Source: Desmodesmus armatus (Eukaryota; Chlorophyta; Chlorophyceae; Sphaeropleales; Scenedesmaceae). From it: a stretch of 64,000 nt of DNA. A program made the position numbers and the translations under genes. Shown here one piece after another: positions 1 through 11,900 of the stretch (its first letter is position 1; each line of letters opens with the position of its first letter). A model generated the notes under the pieces. It did no database searches. It was not told where the DNA came from and saw only the letters and a list, made by a program, of their open reading frames with translations. The stretch lies in assembly GCA_007449985.2 (NCBI GenBank), contig VIIQ02000008.1, positions 496,001 through 560,000 on the forward strand, written 5' to 3'.

Positions 1-516
1 TTTATAAGCCCTCATCAAGCTGTTGGAGAGCTCAAGGGACCAAAGCCGGAAGGCCAGCGGCAGGCCCCAGAACGCGTCCCCCAGGCTCACCCTTCAGCTC
101 CCTGCCGTTGAGCTGCAGCGGTTGGGTAATGATGTCGCTGGCCGCTATCCGGCTGGCAAGTGACTGCCTGGCCTCCTGTAGCTCCCAGGCCTGTTGCTGC
201 TGCCGCTGCTGCTGCAGGCTGACAGCTGATACCTCTGGTGCAGCTGTCTGGACGACATGCCGGGGTTGAGGCCCTGCAAGAACACCACGACAAGTGTAAA
301 GAACCACATACATTCATACACGTCTGATCAAACCTGCTTCTGCCACGTAGCTGTGACGTGAAGTGGACCCCCACCTGTGGTCAGGCTTCCAGCAGCATGC
401 AGGGTCCGCCTGTGTGCATGTTGCGTCGTCACCGGCAGAAGCAACGCATGTGAACTGCGTTGTAAGAGCCGGGAGCCTGCTGCTCGCTGCTGGTGTGCTG
501 CATTCTGGTGCAGCAT
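1..516 (-). CDS. Unidentified protein with mitochondrial-type presequence (5' end only)
   Basis: Two exons read on the minus strand: 516-375 and 273-91, joined in phase (1 nt + 2 nt) through GT-AG sites. A further GT donor after position 91 shows that the gene continues beyond the left edge. The first 47 residues contain many Arg, His, Ser, Ala and Leu and no acidic residue, which is typical of a mitochondrial targeting presequence. The second exon encodes a Gln-rich helix-like stretch (QQQRQQQQAWELQEARQSLA) followed by ASDIITQPLQLNGRELK. I do not recognise the family. The start at 516 is the first ATG giving this presequence; an alternative upstream Met codon is not excluded. The mitochondrial location is inferred from composition only. 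Confidence 0.35.
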
Positions 517-1019
517 GGCTGCCGAGAGGTCGCGCAAGCGGGCTTTGCAGAACGACGGGGGATCAGGTCAAACCGAACAGATATATGTAAGTGTAAGAAC
601 TGGCGTGAGTTTGCTGTGGAACAAAGGGCTGCAGGGGAATGAGCACACGCTGACGACTGGGTGTGGTGCGCGTATGATCAAAATGAGTCTCGGAACGCAG
701 ATATAACATACACCTTGCGTCGTGAAGAGTTGATTTAGCGACTGTTCTCTTAGTCAGGTCTCTGCGACTGGAACGCAGAGTGCGTTGACTTTGGAACCGA
801 CAAAGGATGCTTGCCCAGTCCACCTCAAGGAAGTAAGCTGCAGTGAGTTCACAATACACGCTTTTTCTCGCCCCAACCATTCTGGAAGACTGCACACACA
901 CCCTGATTTGCCAGCCTGGTTTCAACTGCACTTGGACATTCACCAAGCATCCACACAGCTGCTTACAGTGCCACCTCGCCATCGTCAGATCCCATGTCAC
1001 AACATCTCTTCTCAATGCC
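517..1019. other. Intergenic: NAF1 3' flank and upstream region of left-edge gene
   Basis: About 500 bp between two minus-strand genes. It should hold the NAF1 3' untranslated region and the promoter of the left-edge gene. Reading frames crossing it on either strand have no family resemblance that I can see. Confidence 0.4.
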
Positions 1020-1105
1020 TCATCTGCCAGGTGGTGCAGCGCCATATCCTGTCCACGAGGCATGGCCATTGGCGGGACCCTGCGGGTGCCCATGGCCATA
1101 CGGGG

Positions 1106-1152
<47 letters not shown>

Positions 1153-4100
1153 ATGTGCGTGCCAGGGGGATAGCCGCAACCCATGCCAGGCTGCTGAATG
1201 GGCTGCATCATTGGCTGCTGCATGGCCTGCATGGGCTGCATCTGCATTGGCTGCATTTGCTGCACCATTCCTGCCCCCATGGGTGGTGCCTGCGGCGGGG
1301 GCACCCCCCCACCGTACATTGGCCCTCCCCACCCTCCCATCTGCTGCTGGTGCACGTGCTGCTGCTGCTGCTGCTGCTGACCATACTGCTGCTGCTGGTA
1401 GCCATATGGCTGCTGCGGTGGTGGCGGCGACTGCATATGATGCGGCGGCGGTGGGGGCCGTGGGGGTGGCACTCCTCCCGGCTGCATGGGGTACTGCTGA
1501 GGTGGCCCTGGCTGCGCGTACTGCTGAGGGTACTGCCCATACTGCTGCGGCGGCGGCTGTAGCCCCATGCCCTGCAGCTGCCCTGCTGTTGCATGCGCCC
1601 TGAACCCTGCTGACGGCTGCTGCTGGCCCCTCCCACCCCTCCCACCTCCAAAGCTGGAACCCCTGTCACCACCGTCCCCAATGAACCTCCCGCGGCCACG
1701 ACCCCCTTCCCGGCCGCGTCCCCGGCCCCTGCCTGGCCCCCGTCCTGGCTGGCCCCCACCCTCTGCACCCGCTGGTGGCTGCTTGCGTTTTGTGAGGCCC
1801 TGTGACCGCCTCCACTCTGCCTCTGCCTCATCATCTGAGAAGTAGGGCTCTTCCTCCTCCTCAAATGCATCTATGGCATCGGGGTTACGAGCTGCTGCAG
1901 CCTTGCCCCCCTTGACCCCCTTGGCTGGCTGGTACACCTGATCCTCAACTAGCTGGGCGAGGGCATCTGCAGCACGGGGTGTGGAAGGAGCAGGAGGGAT
2001 GAGGGCGGGCAGCACAGCTCAATGCTGAGGCCCAGGCATGGAAGGGGGGGCACGAAACGAGGGGGGGAGACTAGTGCGCATGTCACATGTCAGTGCCGAT
2101 GTCGCAGGTATACACTAGGTGTGCAAGATGGTGACGTTTGTCCCTGGGTGTTAGGCACAGAGGTCGCTTGTGTAGCTAGCATACTTTGGACATGCCAGGT
2201 GTGTGTACACAAATGCATGTGTGTAACCAGCCCAGCAGCAGGTCCCACCTGTGAAGAAGACTCGTGCACCCACTGCCAGGCCCTGGGGTGGTGGCTGTGG
2301 CCCCCCATACCTCAGGGCATACAGGGGCTGTGTGAGGGGCCCAAACACCTCCTCCACACGACCCAGGGGTGTCTTGTCTTCCAACAGCAGCACAGACCTG
2401 CATGGAACAGGACCCAAGTTGAACCACACAAGTGCGTCGCAGCCACTTCCACTCCTCAGGCGGCAGGCGTGTACCATCTGGTGCTGGCTGCCCCAACAGG
2501 TGCTGCAACAGGATCGCCCCCCCCCCCCCAGGGTCTCGCGTCGTTCACTCCAACCCTCCTAATCCTAACCCCCGCCCCCCCCCCCCTCCTCCTCCCCAGA
2601 CCTATCTATCCTTGTTCGGGTCCCTCTGTCCCAGTCTGCCCATACCCTCGGCGTCGGCCCCAACGTACTTGAACATGTTGACTCAGTCCATACATTAGCA
2701 TATCGCATACATGCGCAGCAGGCAAGGAGCGCAGGTGCTATCCTACTGTGATATGTGCATGTGTTCCTGTGTGTCACACTCACCCAACGTCCATTGCCCT
2801 ACTGTGATACTGTGTGCCACACTCACTCAATGTCTAGTGCCCTACTATAAATTTGTGTGTCACCGCACTCACCCAATGTCCAGTGCCCTGCTGTTCTCCA
2901 GCCCCGTGACCACCACCATCCCCTCCAGCATGCTGCTCACACGGCCAGCCCCCTGCAGCACTGCACCCTCAGGGACCTCCACGCCACACACGTCAGGGGG
3001 GGAGGCCTCCCAGCCAAGGTCCTCCTGCAGGGAGGCGGGGGGCACACCACCCTCACCCTCCTCCTCAACAACCCTGCACAAACAAACACACATGTCGGAC
3101 ACAGACGTTGATGTCGGACTGTAAAGGTACCATTGGTTTGATACATGACCCATCACTCGTCACTGCTGACCAGGGGTGTGGCACACCAGCCTCTCCCTCG
3201 CCCATCTCCAACACAAGCAGGCTCAAATTTGGGGTTTGGGGTTGCCCCTAAATTGCAACACACAGCAGCCACCCCACCACAGTCAAGGGCTGATGCGTGC
3301 AGGGTAACTCAGCCCATCATCCTATCACTTCACTGCTGCCAAGTACTTCTGCTGTGGCCTTTTACTGCAGTATTGCATCGACTCCAACAAAGAGTGAGGC
3401 TGATGTACCCCCCCCCCCCCGCCCTTCCACCCCCTTGCCCTTACTTGTATGCCCTGTCAATCATCTCCCTCATCTCAGCATAGTCCATTGGTGCTGCTCC
3501 ATCAGTGCCATCCTCCTCCTCTGCCTCTTCCTCACTGCTGCTGCTGCTGCTGCTGCTGTCGTCACTGCTGCTGTCGTCGTCACTACCGCTGTCCTCATCC
3601 ATGGCGTCACCATTGCACACGCGTTTCCGAAAGGCACCTGCTGCTGCAGCAGCTGGCGCTGCTGCGGGGTTTACTTGCAGCACCACTGTCAGGCCTCCAT
3701 CTGCTGCTGGTGCCAGCTGCAGGGCCACCACCTGCTGCTGCTGCTGCTGCTGCCCGTCCTGCATATCGGCGTCTCCTTCGCTGCTGCTGTCGTCTGATTC
3801 GTCATCGTCAGATGAGTCATCTGACGAATCCTCCTGCACAGCGGGTGGCAGCCAAAGGAGCAGTGGTGCATGACTGTTAGTGGGGTAAAAAGCCAGGCAT
3901 TTGGGCTTGATGCCTTGAAACTAGGGACATGTCACTCCCGTGGCTGTCTGGCCTTGCTGCCCTGCACCGACCTATCATCATGCCCTTATCAACGCTCATA
4001 GGGGTCCGGCCCCTAGACGGTGAGGCTTGCAAAGCAACTACCATCTGTACGTGTGGCCAGCTCACCAGCTGCAGCTTCCACAGACACATACACCCTCCCC

Positions 4101-4577
4101 CTCCTGTCATGCAAACGAGGATGTATCAACACCCACGCTGACATGCAGCCTCACCTCCTCGCTGCTGCTGTCTTCGTCCTTCTGCTGCAGCTCCGCCATG
4201 GCCTGCATTGCTGCCGCTGCTGCCAGTGCTGCCACCTCAAGGTCATCCACACTGGGCAGCTCATAGGGGTTGTCACCACGCGGGGGGCCTCCGCCCCTGG
4301 GCCCCCTGGACGGGGAGAAGTCTGGGTGGGGGGGAGAGGTGGATGGGTGGGTGGGTGAGTGCGCGTATGTTGGCGAGCAGAAGGGTGTTAGCAAAGGTGT
4401 TGCATGCTGTGCTGTCCAGAGTGCACACGGTGGTATCAACAGGAAAGTGGGATGTGGGTGAGTTTGAGCAGCTGCTGTCCTAAAGAGGATGTGGAGGCAC
4501 ATTTGATGTACTTCAGTGCTTCAGCACCAACAGGTGATGAGTGAGAGTGGCACTCACCGTCACACTGCATGTCGTCC

Positions 4578-4611
<34 letters not shown>

Positions 4612-4669
4612 TGGCTGCTGCTGGCCCAGCGCAGCCGGCAGCGGCTGCCGCGGCAACCAGATCAGCCAT
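1020..4669 (-). CDS. NAF1: NAF1, H/ACA ribonucleoprotein assembly factor
   Basis: Six exons on the minus strand: 4669-4558, 4321-4155, 3833-3445, 3073-2873, 2397-2249 and 1966-1020, giving 654 residues with every phase matching. NAF1 is the nuclear assembly factor that holds the place of GAR1 during H/ACA snoRNP biogenesis. The Gar1/Naf1 fold covers about residues 263-339: RVSSMLEGMVVVTG, then RALDIGSVLLLEDKTPLGRV, then EVFGPLTQPLYALRYGG and ending VGARVFFT. It is followed by the acidic YFSDDEAEAEW motif usual in NAF1. The N-terminal half is an acidic Ser/Asp region (about 94-160). The C-terminal half holds RG/RGG repeats and then a long Pro/Gln/Met-rich tail with poly-Q. The SVLLLED and FGP motifs separate it from GAR1, which is much shorter. 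It is divergent from the NELF-A-like gene, with 369 bp between the starts. Confidence 0.88.
1113..1151. repeat. CTG/CAG trinucleotide run in NAF1 coding sequence
   Basis: A nearly pure run of CTG triplets (CAG on the coding strand) encodes about 14 consecutive Gln in the NAF1 C-terminal tail. A shorter CTG run lies near 1360-1380. Such runs tend to be length-polymorphic. Confidence 0.85.
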
Positions 4670-5038
4670 GTAAGAATGTCAGATGTGTAGGTATAAGGCT
4701 GGGTTGAACCAAGAACGCAAGACACCACCGCCAAGGTTTCGCACTTGTCTCGGCACTTGTCTCGGCAAGTGGACTCCCACAAGGATTTGGAGGTGGGTTG
4801 TTTGATTGGAAATATGTTGGGCACACGTGAGCTCACAAGCTCTTCAAAGCACGTGCGGATGGGGTTGTCAGGTGATCTGGCAACTACCAACATAACAGGT
4901 GTGAGCTGTGTTTGGTGCATGTGGTTTGGGTGACATGCAGCTGAAAGCAGCCAGCAATCTTGAAGTTTGAGCTGACTTGCGCCACAGCACCTGCACAACA
5001 CATGCAGCTGAACTTTCTAAAAGCGTGATCACACAGAC
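4670..5038. promoter_or_regulatory. Divergent intergenic region between NAF1 and NELF-A-like gene
   Basis: 369 bp separate the two divergent start codons, so both promoters and 5' leaders must fit here or share elements. I see no convincing TATA box or named motif. An in-frame stop lies upstream of the ATG at 5039. This is a positional inference only. Confidence 0.4.
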
Positions 5039-8000
5039 ATGCACAGGCCCACCAAGCCTTCTGCCTTCCTGGTGGCCAACACCAAGTTGGCCAACGAGTG
5101 GAGCGCCAACCGCTGTGTCCCCCACATCAGCAGCGACTGGCTGGACGAGCTGCTCTCTGACCCCAGCCTGGGGCAAATGAACTCCATGGCAAAGATACGC
5201 CTGCTGTTGGCGGGATTGCTGGCCCTTGACAAAGCTCCAGACGTTACAGATGCAGCAGCAGCAGCAGCAGGATCACGGCAAGCTACCCAGCAGCAGGCAG
5301 TCCAGCGGGCAGAGCTGCAGCGGGCGCTGCAGAGGCTGCAGGATGTTGTGGGATCAGAAGCAGATGAGTGGGTGAAGGTTATGGCAGCAGCAGCAGGACC
5401 TTTGGATGGACGCCTGCACTTGGAGGCTGTCATGCAGCGGTCCCCTGCTGTAAGTTGGGGTGCAGGGTGCCGGCGCTGGCAGCCGTTGCCTTTCTGTACA
5501 CTTCCACTGCTTTTTTCATACAGTTCCAGAAAAGCATACAGAGCATACTGCAGCAATGGTGGTTGCTGACGCCCCTCACTGCCTGGTATGCTGAAGCTGT
5601 GAGGGACCTCACAGCAGACAGATCAAGGGTCGTGTGGCTGCATGGACTGATGTGGTTGTGTCGTGGATTGGATGCTTCTTTCACTTTGCTTGTCATCAGT
5701 AACTTTGTGGTTGCATGGGCCCTGGGCACCTTGCATGTCCAGGTTTTCTGCACTCCTTATCAGCTGCTGTCAACTGGAGTGCATTGTAGCACCCGGGAGC
5801 AAGGTGTGCTTGTGGGACCTTGGAACCTACGCTAATTGTAATTGCCTGCTGCCCCACCCCCCAACCCTTCCCGCAGGTCCAGGAGAGCATAACCAATTTG
5901 ACACAGCTGGTGGCAGCCTCCAGCAACCAACACCTCACAGCCCCGCTTGAGGTAGGCTGGCCATGCAGGGCGTTCGAGGCTACTTGATCCACCAGCACAG
6001 ACAGCAGTTGCCAACACAGCAGCCATTTTGGAAGGCTCTTGCAGGGGATCGTCAGTAAATCAACTCCAAGGTTTCTTTGCTATCGCAGCTGCCTCTGTGT
6101 TCCCCAGTTCCCTTCCCAGGTGCCCCCTGCGTCAGCTCAAGTATCAGCTAGCATACATTGCAACATCAGCATTATGCTGTAGTTCAGCATGGACGCATGG
6201 GTTCAAATGCAAACAGGATTACTGTGGTTGCTTTCGTACTCCATGTTGATGTGTGGTGTGTGATTCCATACTCAAACTGCACGTGTGTGCAGGACACATT
6301 CCTGCACGACCCTCCCTCTGTGCTGGACCCTGAGTCAGCACACTTTGTGGTGCGGGCCAACCTCAGGGTGCCGCCCCTGTCCGCTGGATGCACCTACCTA
6401 CAGGCCACACCGCCCCCGCCATCACGAACACAGGGTAAGGGCAAGGGAGTAATGCGTAGAGCGGCAAGGAGGCAGTCTTGAAGTGCGGATGGGGATTGGG
6501 AACACACGAACAGCCTTGTTGCGGCCATTGCAGTCAACTGTGCGCGTTTTGGGGGTGGAAATGGTTGACCCTTGTGGCCATGCTGGAGTGGTATTCTTGT
6601 GTCACATGCAGTTGGCGGGTCAGCAACATCAACGTGCATGCACCCTCGGCGAACCCCCCCACCCCACCCCACCCCCACCCCATCCGCATGTGGTTCTCCA
6701 GCGAGCATGTTGCAATGAAAGGCAACCGTTTCTCCTTGTGCGCTGCCTGCAGGCGGGCACCCCAGCACAGCACATGCAGCTGGGCGAGCTGCAGGAAGCA
6801 CAGCAGCAGCGGCACAGCGGCTGCAACACTCGCGTTCGCAGCAGGTGAGGGGAGTGGGACCCACCTTGCGCCCGCTTTGGGGCACCAATGCTGCCCGGCT
6901 GCAGGATTCTTCTTGGAGGACCACAAATGTCTGCAGTCATTGCGCTGCCGCACAAACCGACACAAAACTGCAGTGCTGCGTATATGGTGCAGTGGGTCCT
7001 GCTTGCCTGGAGCTGTCATTCATTCAAATTGGGCTTTGACAACCAGCATGTGTAATGTGCATGCCCCTGGCACGTGCCAGGAGCCAGTGTATCTGCACCG
7101 CATGCTGCCTTAGTCCCTCGCCCACTTGCCCTGTCGTGTGTAGACAGAGTGCGTGCATCCAACCGTGTGTGGCTGTGGCTGTGCAGGGCTCCAGTGGGCT
7201 GGTGGGTCGTGCCAAGTCTGGCACCCTTGAGCGTCAGCACACAGTGGTGGTCCTGCAGGACGAGGGCGAGGCAGCTGACCTCTTCAAGAACACACACAAC
7301 AAACACGGGTAAGAGCAGTCCCGTGGCTGTGTTACAGGTGTTCCATCCACTGGCAATGCTGCAGCAGTACGTGCCCAACTTCAGGCATAATGACTCCGGA
7401 CCACACCATGCACACCCCTCATGCTGTACGCCTGCTCGACTTGCATACGCATGCTGACAGCCCTGCATGGTGCAGGCATGAACTTGCACATGTTTGCGTG
7501 GTGTCGCACAGCTGCCCTGCTGTTATGGGTCCAATTGTGCATGAACATGCACAGGGCTTGATGGGGGGTGTAGCTTCTCATGCATGTGTGTCCCTCACAT
7601 CGGAGGTGGGTGGCTTTCAGCTGCCCGAGCAGTGCTGTCTGCGGTGAGCATGCCAGCAGCTACTTCAACCATGTACAATGGATCTGCTCCATCAGGTCAC
7701 GCCATACGGGTAACCTCTGCCCACGCCCCATACAACTTGTCCTGTGCAGGGTGGCTGCTGCTGTGCGGCATGAGCAAGCTGCATACGAAAAGCCCCAGCA
7801 GCCGCAGGCAGTGCAGCAAGGGCAGCTGCGGCGCCAGCAGCAGTACCACACAGAGCAGCAGAGACCCAAAGGGCACCGCTTCAACATCTACGGCCACAAG
7901 CCGCCCGCAGCAGCTGCTGCGCCTGCTGCAGCAGCAGCCGCGCCATCCCCAGCACAGGCAGGCAGGGTGCGGCAGCGACGAGTTCAGGAGGAGATCGATG

Positions 8001-8380
8001 AGTTGTTTGATGATGACGGCTTCATAGATGACAGTGAGGTCCCACACATCGTGGCGCCGGAGGGCGGCAGCAGGATCGTGCGGCACCTGACGCACAAGGT
8101 GTCCTCCCGGCGGTCAGGCAGTGAGGAGCAGGAAGGGACTCCTGATGACTTGTTGGATGAGATGGAGGAGGGATTGGATGCTGTTGGGGGGGAGGAGGGT
8201 GTTGAGGGAGGGGGTATGCAGCAGGAGGAGGGTGTGGGGATGCAGGAGGATGGGGAGGGAGGGGTGGAGATGATGGCTGGTGGGGGTGCAGAGGCGGGAG
8301 GAGGGGTGGGGGGTGACGCATCTGCTGCCAAGCGGCGGCGCATGCATGTCATCGCCTCGGACAGTGATGATGATGATTAG
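5039..8380 (+). CDS. NELF-A-like protein (negative elongation factor subunit A family)
   Basis: Six exons: 5039-5449, 5877-5951, 6293-6434, 6753-6844, 7187-7308 and 7750-8380, giving 490 residues with consistent phases. Residues about 30-165 line up with the animal NELF-A N-terminal domain as I recall it: MAKIRLLLAGLLAL matches the KLKLLLGTLHL helix, LQRALQRL...SEADEWVKVM matches ALMEII...DSDPWVLMV, GRLHLE matches GSLNLE, and SPAVQESITNL matches NPNVQDILGEL. A later STAAAAQRLQHSR segment resembles the human STETAQQLKR segment. The C-terminal third is unrelated low complexity: Gln-rich, then acidic, then AKRRRMHV and a final run of Asp. NELF-A binds RNA polymerase II within NELF and stabilises promoter-proximal pausing in animals. 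Which role the protein has here is unknown. The family call rests on manual comparison and needs a profile search. The start at 5039 follows an in-frame stop. Confidence 0.55.
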
Positions 8381-8941
8381 GTAATGAGGATGGCAAGGTT
8401 GTGAAGTTCTGAGAAACGCCTGCTTGTGTGTAAGACGCTGAGCTGGATGGCAACCGTGTGCGGTTGGGTTGGGTCACTGGTCAGCTGCCGTTGACCAGTG
8501 TTGTGAGCCAGTTGCTGGTGTGCACGGCAGCTTTGTTGGGACGTTGATGATAGCACAGGGCTGTTCACAGCCACCATGTGTGTGCGTGTGTGTCAGACTG
8601 AATGCTGAGGTTGAGTCAATGCTTAGATCATGTGGCTGTCAGTCGCCACATGACTCCCGGTGCATTGGCTGTGCAGCCTGTATCATTGGCAGGGTTAGCG
8701 CTTGTGTTACAGAATCTGGGTCACAAGACATGAAGCCTTTCGGCTCCCTCACAGCTACGCCTACGAGGCTTGTGGCCAAATCACTGCTGCAGTGACACGC
8801 AATCAGTGCTGTTTTGATCAATGTAGCTTCTGCGCAACATGTGCTGCATCGTCGACTCAGTATCACTGCAGCCCTTTGGGACATGTACTGAACATGTACT
8901 ATACAACTTGCACTGCAGCTGTTGTGCCCCTTGGAGGGCAA
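8381..8941. other. Convergent intergenic region
   Basis: About 560 bp between the 3' ends of the NELF-A-like gene and the protease, presumably both 3' untranslated regions. No other feature is visible. Confidence 0.4.
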
Positions 8942-11900
8942 CTACTGCTGTGAAGTGAACAGCAGCTTGTTGGGCGTCCCAGGCAGCATTGCCCTGTCTG
9001 TCAGGTGGCCTGTGCTGGCTGCCGCCACAAGGGCAGCCATGACTTGGCTTGGTGTGGCGGTGGGGTTTTGCTCCAGATACACAGCTATGGCTCCTGTGAC
9101 ATGAGGGGCTGCCATGCTGTAATATACAGGCCATGTCATGCGGGACAGAAGGCGCAGCAGCAGCAGCAGAACATACCACTCAGCAGCCGGCAAAAAGTGT
9201 GTGTGTGTGTCATTCATGAATCAGCTGATCAGCACCACGGTCTTTTGCTGTTTGCGTCATGCAAGCAGCAGCAAGAGCATGTCAAGCGGTAACCATGTGC
9301 ATCATAACTGGCCAGTCCAAACAGACTTGGGGAAAGTGAGTTGCCGTGCCAGTGGGTTTGTTGGTTGGCTGGCCCAGGGTTCGCCCAACGTTGGCCTTTA
9401 CCTTGTGCCACTTGCCCAGGTGTAGGATGAGTCATCAAGCGTAGCACAGCGGGAATGGCCGCCACAGGCTGCGTAGATATCAACGCCTGGTGCAAACAGC
9501 TTCACGCATGCACCGGTGTTGCTCCAGCTGTACAGGTTCTCAGTGTCGCCTGCAGGCAGCAACAGCGCAGCGAGCGACAGGACCAGGCCGGATCGGATGT
9601 TATTTGCCCAGCCACCTGGTGGCACAATCCGATCCTGCTTAGAAAGCTGCTGTATTCCAACAGCAGGTTTGACAACCCAAACCAACAGCATATATGTTCC
9701 ATTGATCAATTGCCGCGCAAGCAGTCTGCACTTGGCACACACTCTCATCATACTGGCTAGTCTCTGCCGTGGTTTCTACGCCCCCACGCAGTGGGCGTAG
9801 CAGATGCTCCACAACACACACATTAGCTGTTACAAACCCTGATGGTGAAGCCAAGGGCTTGTGTTCAGGCCCTGACCATCGCTGTGAAGCAACGACTGTC
9901 CACCCCCCCCCCCCCCCATGTGTCTGCGCCCTTGCACAGCACTCGGAGTCAACCAGTCGGTCGCCACCCGCTCACCTGCGCGCGTTTGACCAAACTTGGT
10001 TGGCAAGTTGCTGGCAGCGACTGTGATGGCGCTGGGTGCACGTGCCGGTGCCACATCACAGCTGTCCTTGGCACTGTTGCCGGATGCCACAACCACTGGG
10101 ACGCCCACGACATCTGTCAAGTGCTTGATTGCATCCTCCATTGGCTGGGACCACTTGCCAGCAGGCACCCCCAGTGAGAGGGACACCACTGCTGGCTTGA
10201 CAGCATTCTGAGCCACCCAATCCAGGGCTGTGTGGCGCAGTGCAGTGTGGGAAGACAGACATGCACCAGGATCAGGTTTCTGGAGAGTGACGTGTACATG
10301 TGTGGCTGTGTTGACAAGTTGACACTGGCGACGTTGTCAAACAGTATGGCTGCAGATCAGCCATGCCATGGCTTGGAGTACTCTCAAGGTGCTTCCGGAG
10401 CTTTGGTCATGCCATGGTGCAACCAGTCCCGAACACATGTGATGCTGCGTAGCTGCTGCCTTCATGCAGGCTGCTTGAAAATAACCAACACCAAGACCAA
10501 TATCGCAGGGGATGAACCCTCTGTCCAGGCACTAGCCAGCGACCAGATCTGGTCCTGGGGGCTTGTCACAACAAGCAAGGAGGTTGCAAGTTGCAATACG
10601 TACTGCAGTGTACTGCCTACCTGCCACAACGTTGCTGATGGAGCCGGCCCCATCGCAGTCCAGCACCCTGACGGCCACCACTTGTGCCTCCTTAGCCACA
10701 CCCACAGAGCGACCGGCAGCTACAGGCAGAGGCAGCACCAACACACCAGCCTGAGTTGCGCTAGTTTTACCACCGAACAAGCCACTGCAATCTTCTCAGC
10801 TCAGCATGGCATGCATGACAACGCCGGAATATTCAAAATGATGGTACAGCACCCTAGGGCCTGATGTGGATGAACTCAGCACAGTCACTGGGGCCATGGC
10901 ATCATGCCATCATACGGAAACCCCGTACATGCATGCATGCATGCATGCAGACGCGTGTGTATGCTAGCCTTCGCTTGTTGACCTGCACTTGCACAGCTGA
11001 GGTTTCCCCATCACCACAGTGACATCACGGTCGACCGGAAGCCGCCTTTGCGAAACTTTCAAATGGCATTTGCAACTCAGTGGAACTGGCACCCTGCAGT
11101 GATGCGCTGTTTGCCAAGGAGTCTCACTCGATGCCCACCTGTTGAGGCCACATGAGTGCCGTGGCCATCGCAGTCATCTGCTGACCCGTCATCATCCACA
11201 AAATCAGGCCCCACTGTGACCCTGGTGGTGCTGCCACCATCCCAGGGTGCAAACTCCTGGTGTGACTGGCGGATGCCTGAATCCAGAATGTACATGGTCA
11301 CACCCTTGCCTGCACACAGCACAGCATAGAGCACCACACCCCAACAGCACATCACACTGATGTTGAACACAGCAACATCAGGTTGCAAGGCCGCACTCGA
11401 CTGCTGCCAGGAGCAGATGCTGCAGTTTGTGTGTGGTTGCTCTGAGATGATGCTTGTGCCACGTTTCAGGAACTGCAGTTGCGGCATGCCTTTTTTGGAT
11501 GCACCGTACCGGGTACCATGGTGCAAGCATGAACTTTGCTTTGCAGGCAGGACCTGTACATCCGCTGTGCATGCCTCACCTGTTCCTGGTGTCGTGGGAG
11601 TGCCATAGCTGAATGTGCTGTTGAGCGGCAGCTTCTGTTGATCAATCCTGTCCAGGTTCCAAAGAGCTGTGACAAGCCGCTGCTGCTTAACTCCTGCGCA
11701 GCACAACAGGGACATCAAAATGCATCAGGACCAGGCGATTTGCAAGGAAGGTGCCATCAACGCGCACTGCTGTAGTGCGGCACAAATTGTACTGCTTGGC
11801 ATGTAGCAGTTGAGGAAGTGCGTGCCAGACAGGTCCACAAGATCCACGCTACATTGATGCAATCCTGTATGTTACAGTTTGGCGTTAGAGTACGAGTTGG

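Noticed and set aside
1208..1870. Ser-rich minus-strand frame and Leu/Ala-rich plus frames over NAF1
   Set aside because: Out-of-frame shadows of the CAG repeat and RGG/Pro-rich NAF1 exon. The NAF1 frame is the one continuous with the Gar1/Naf1 domain.
10929..10951. GCATGC alternating run as a special element
   Set aside because: Short purine/pyrimidine-alternating words of this type recur throughout the non-coding DNA here. This one is only a slightly longer instance.
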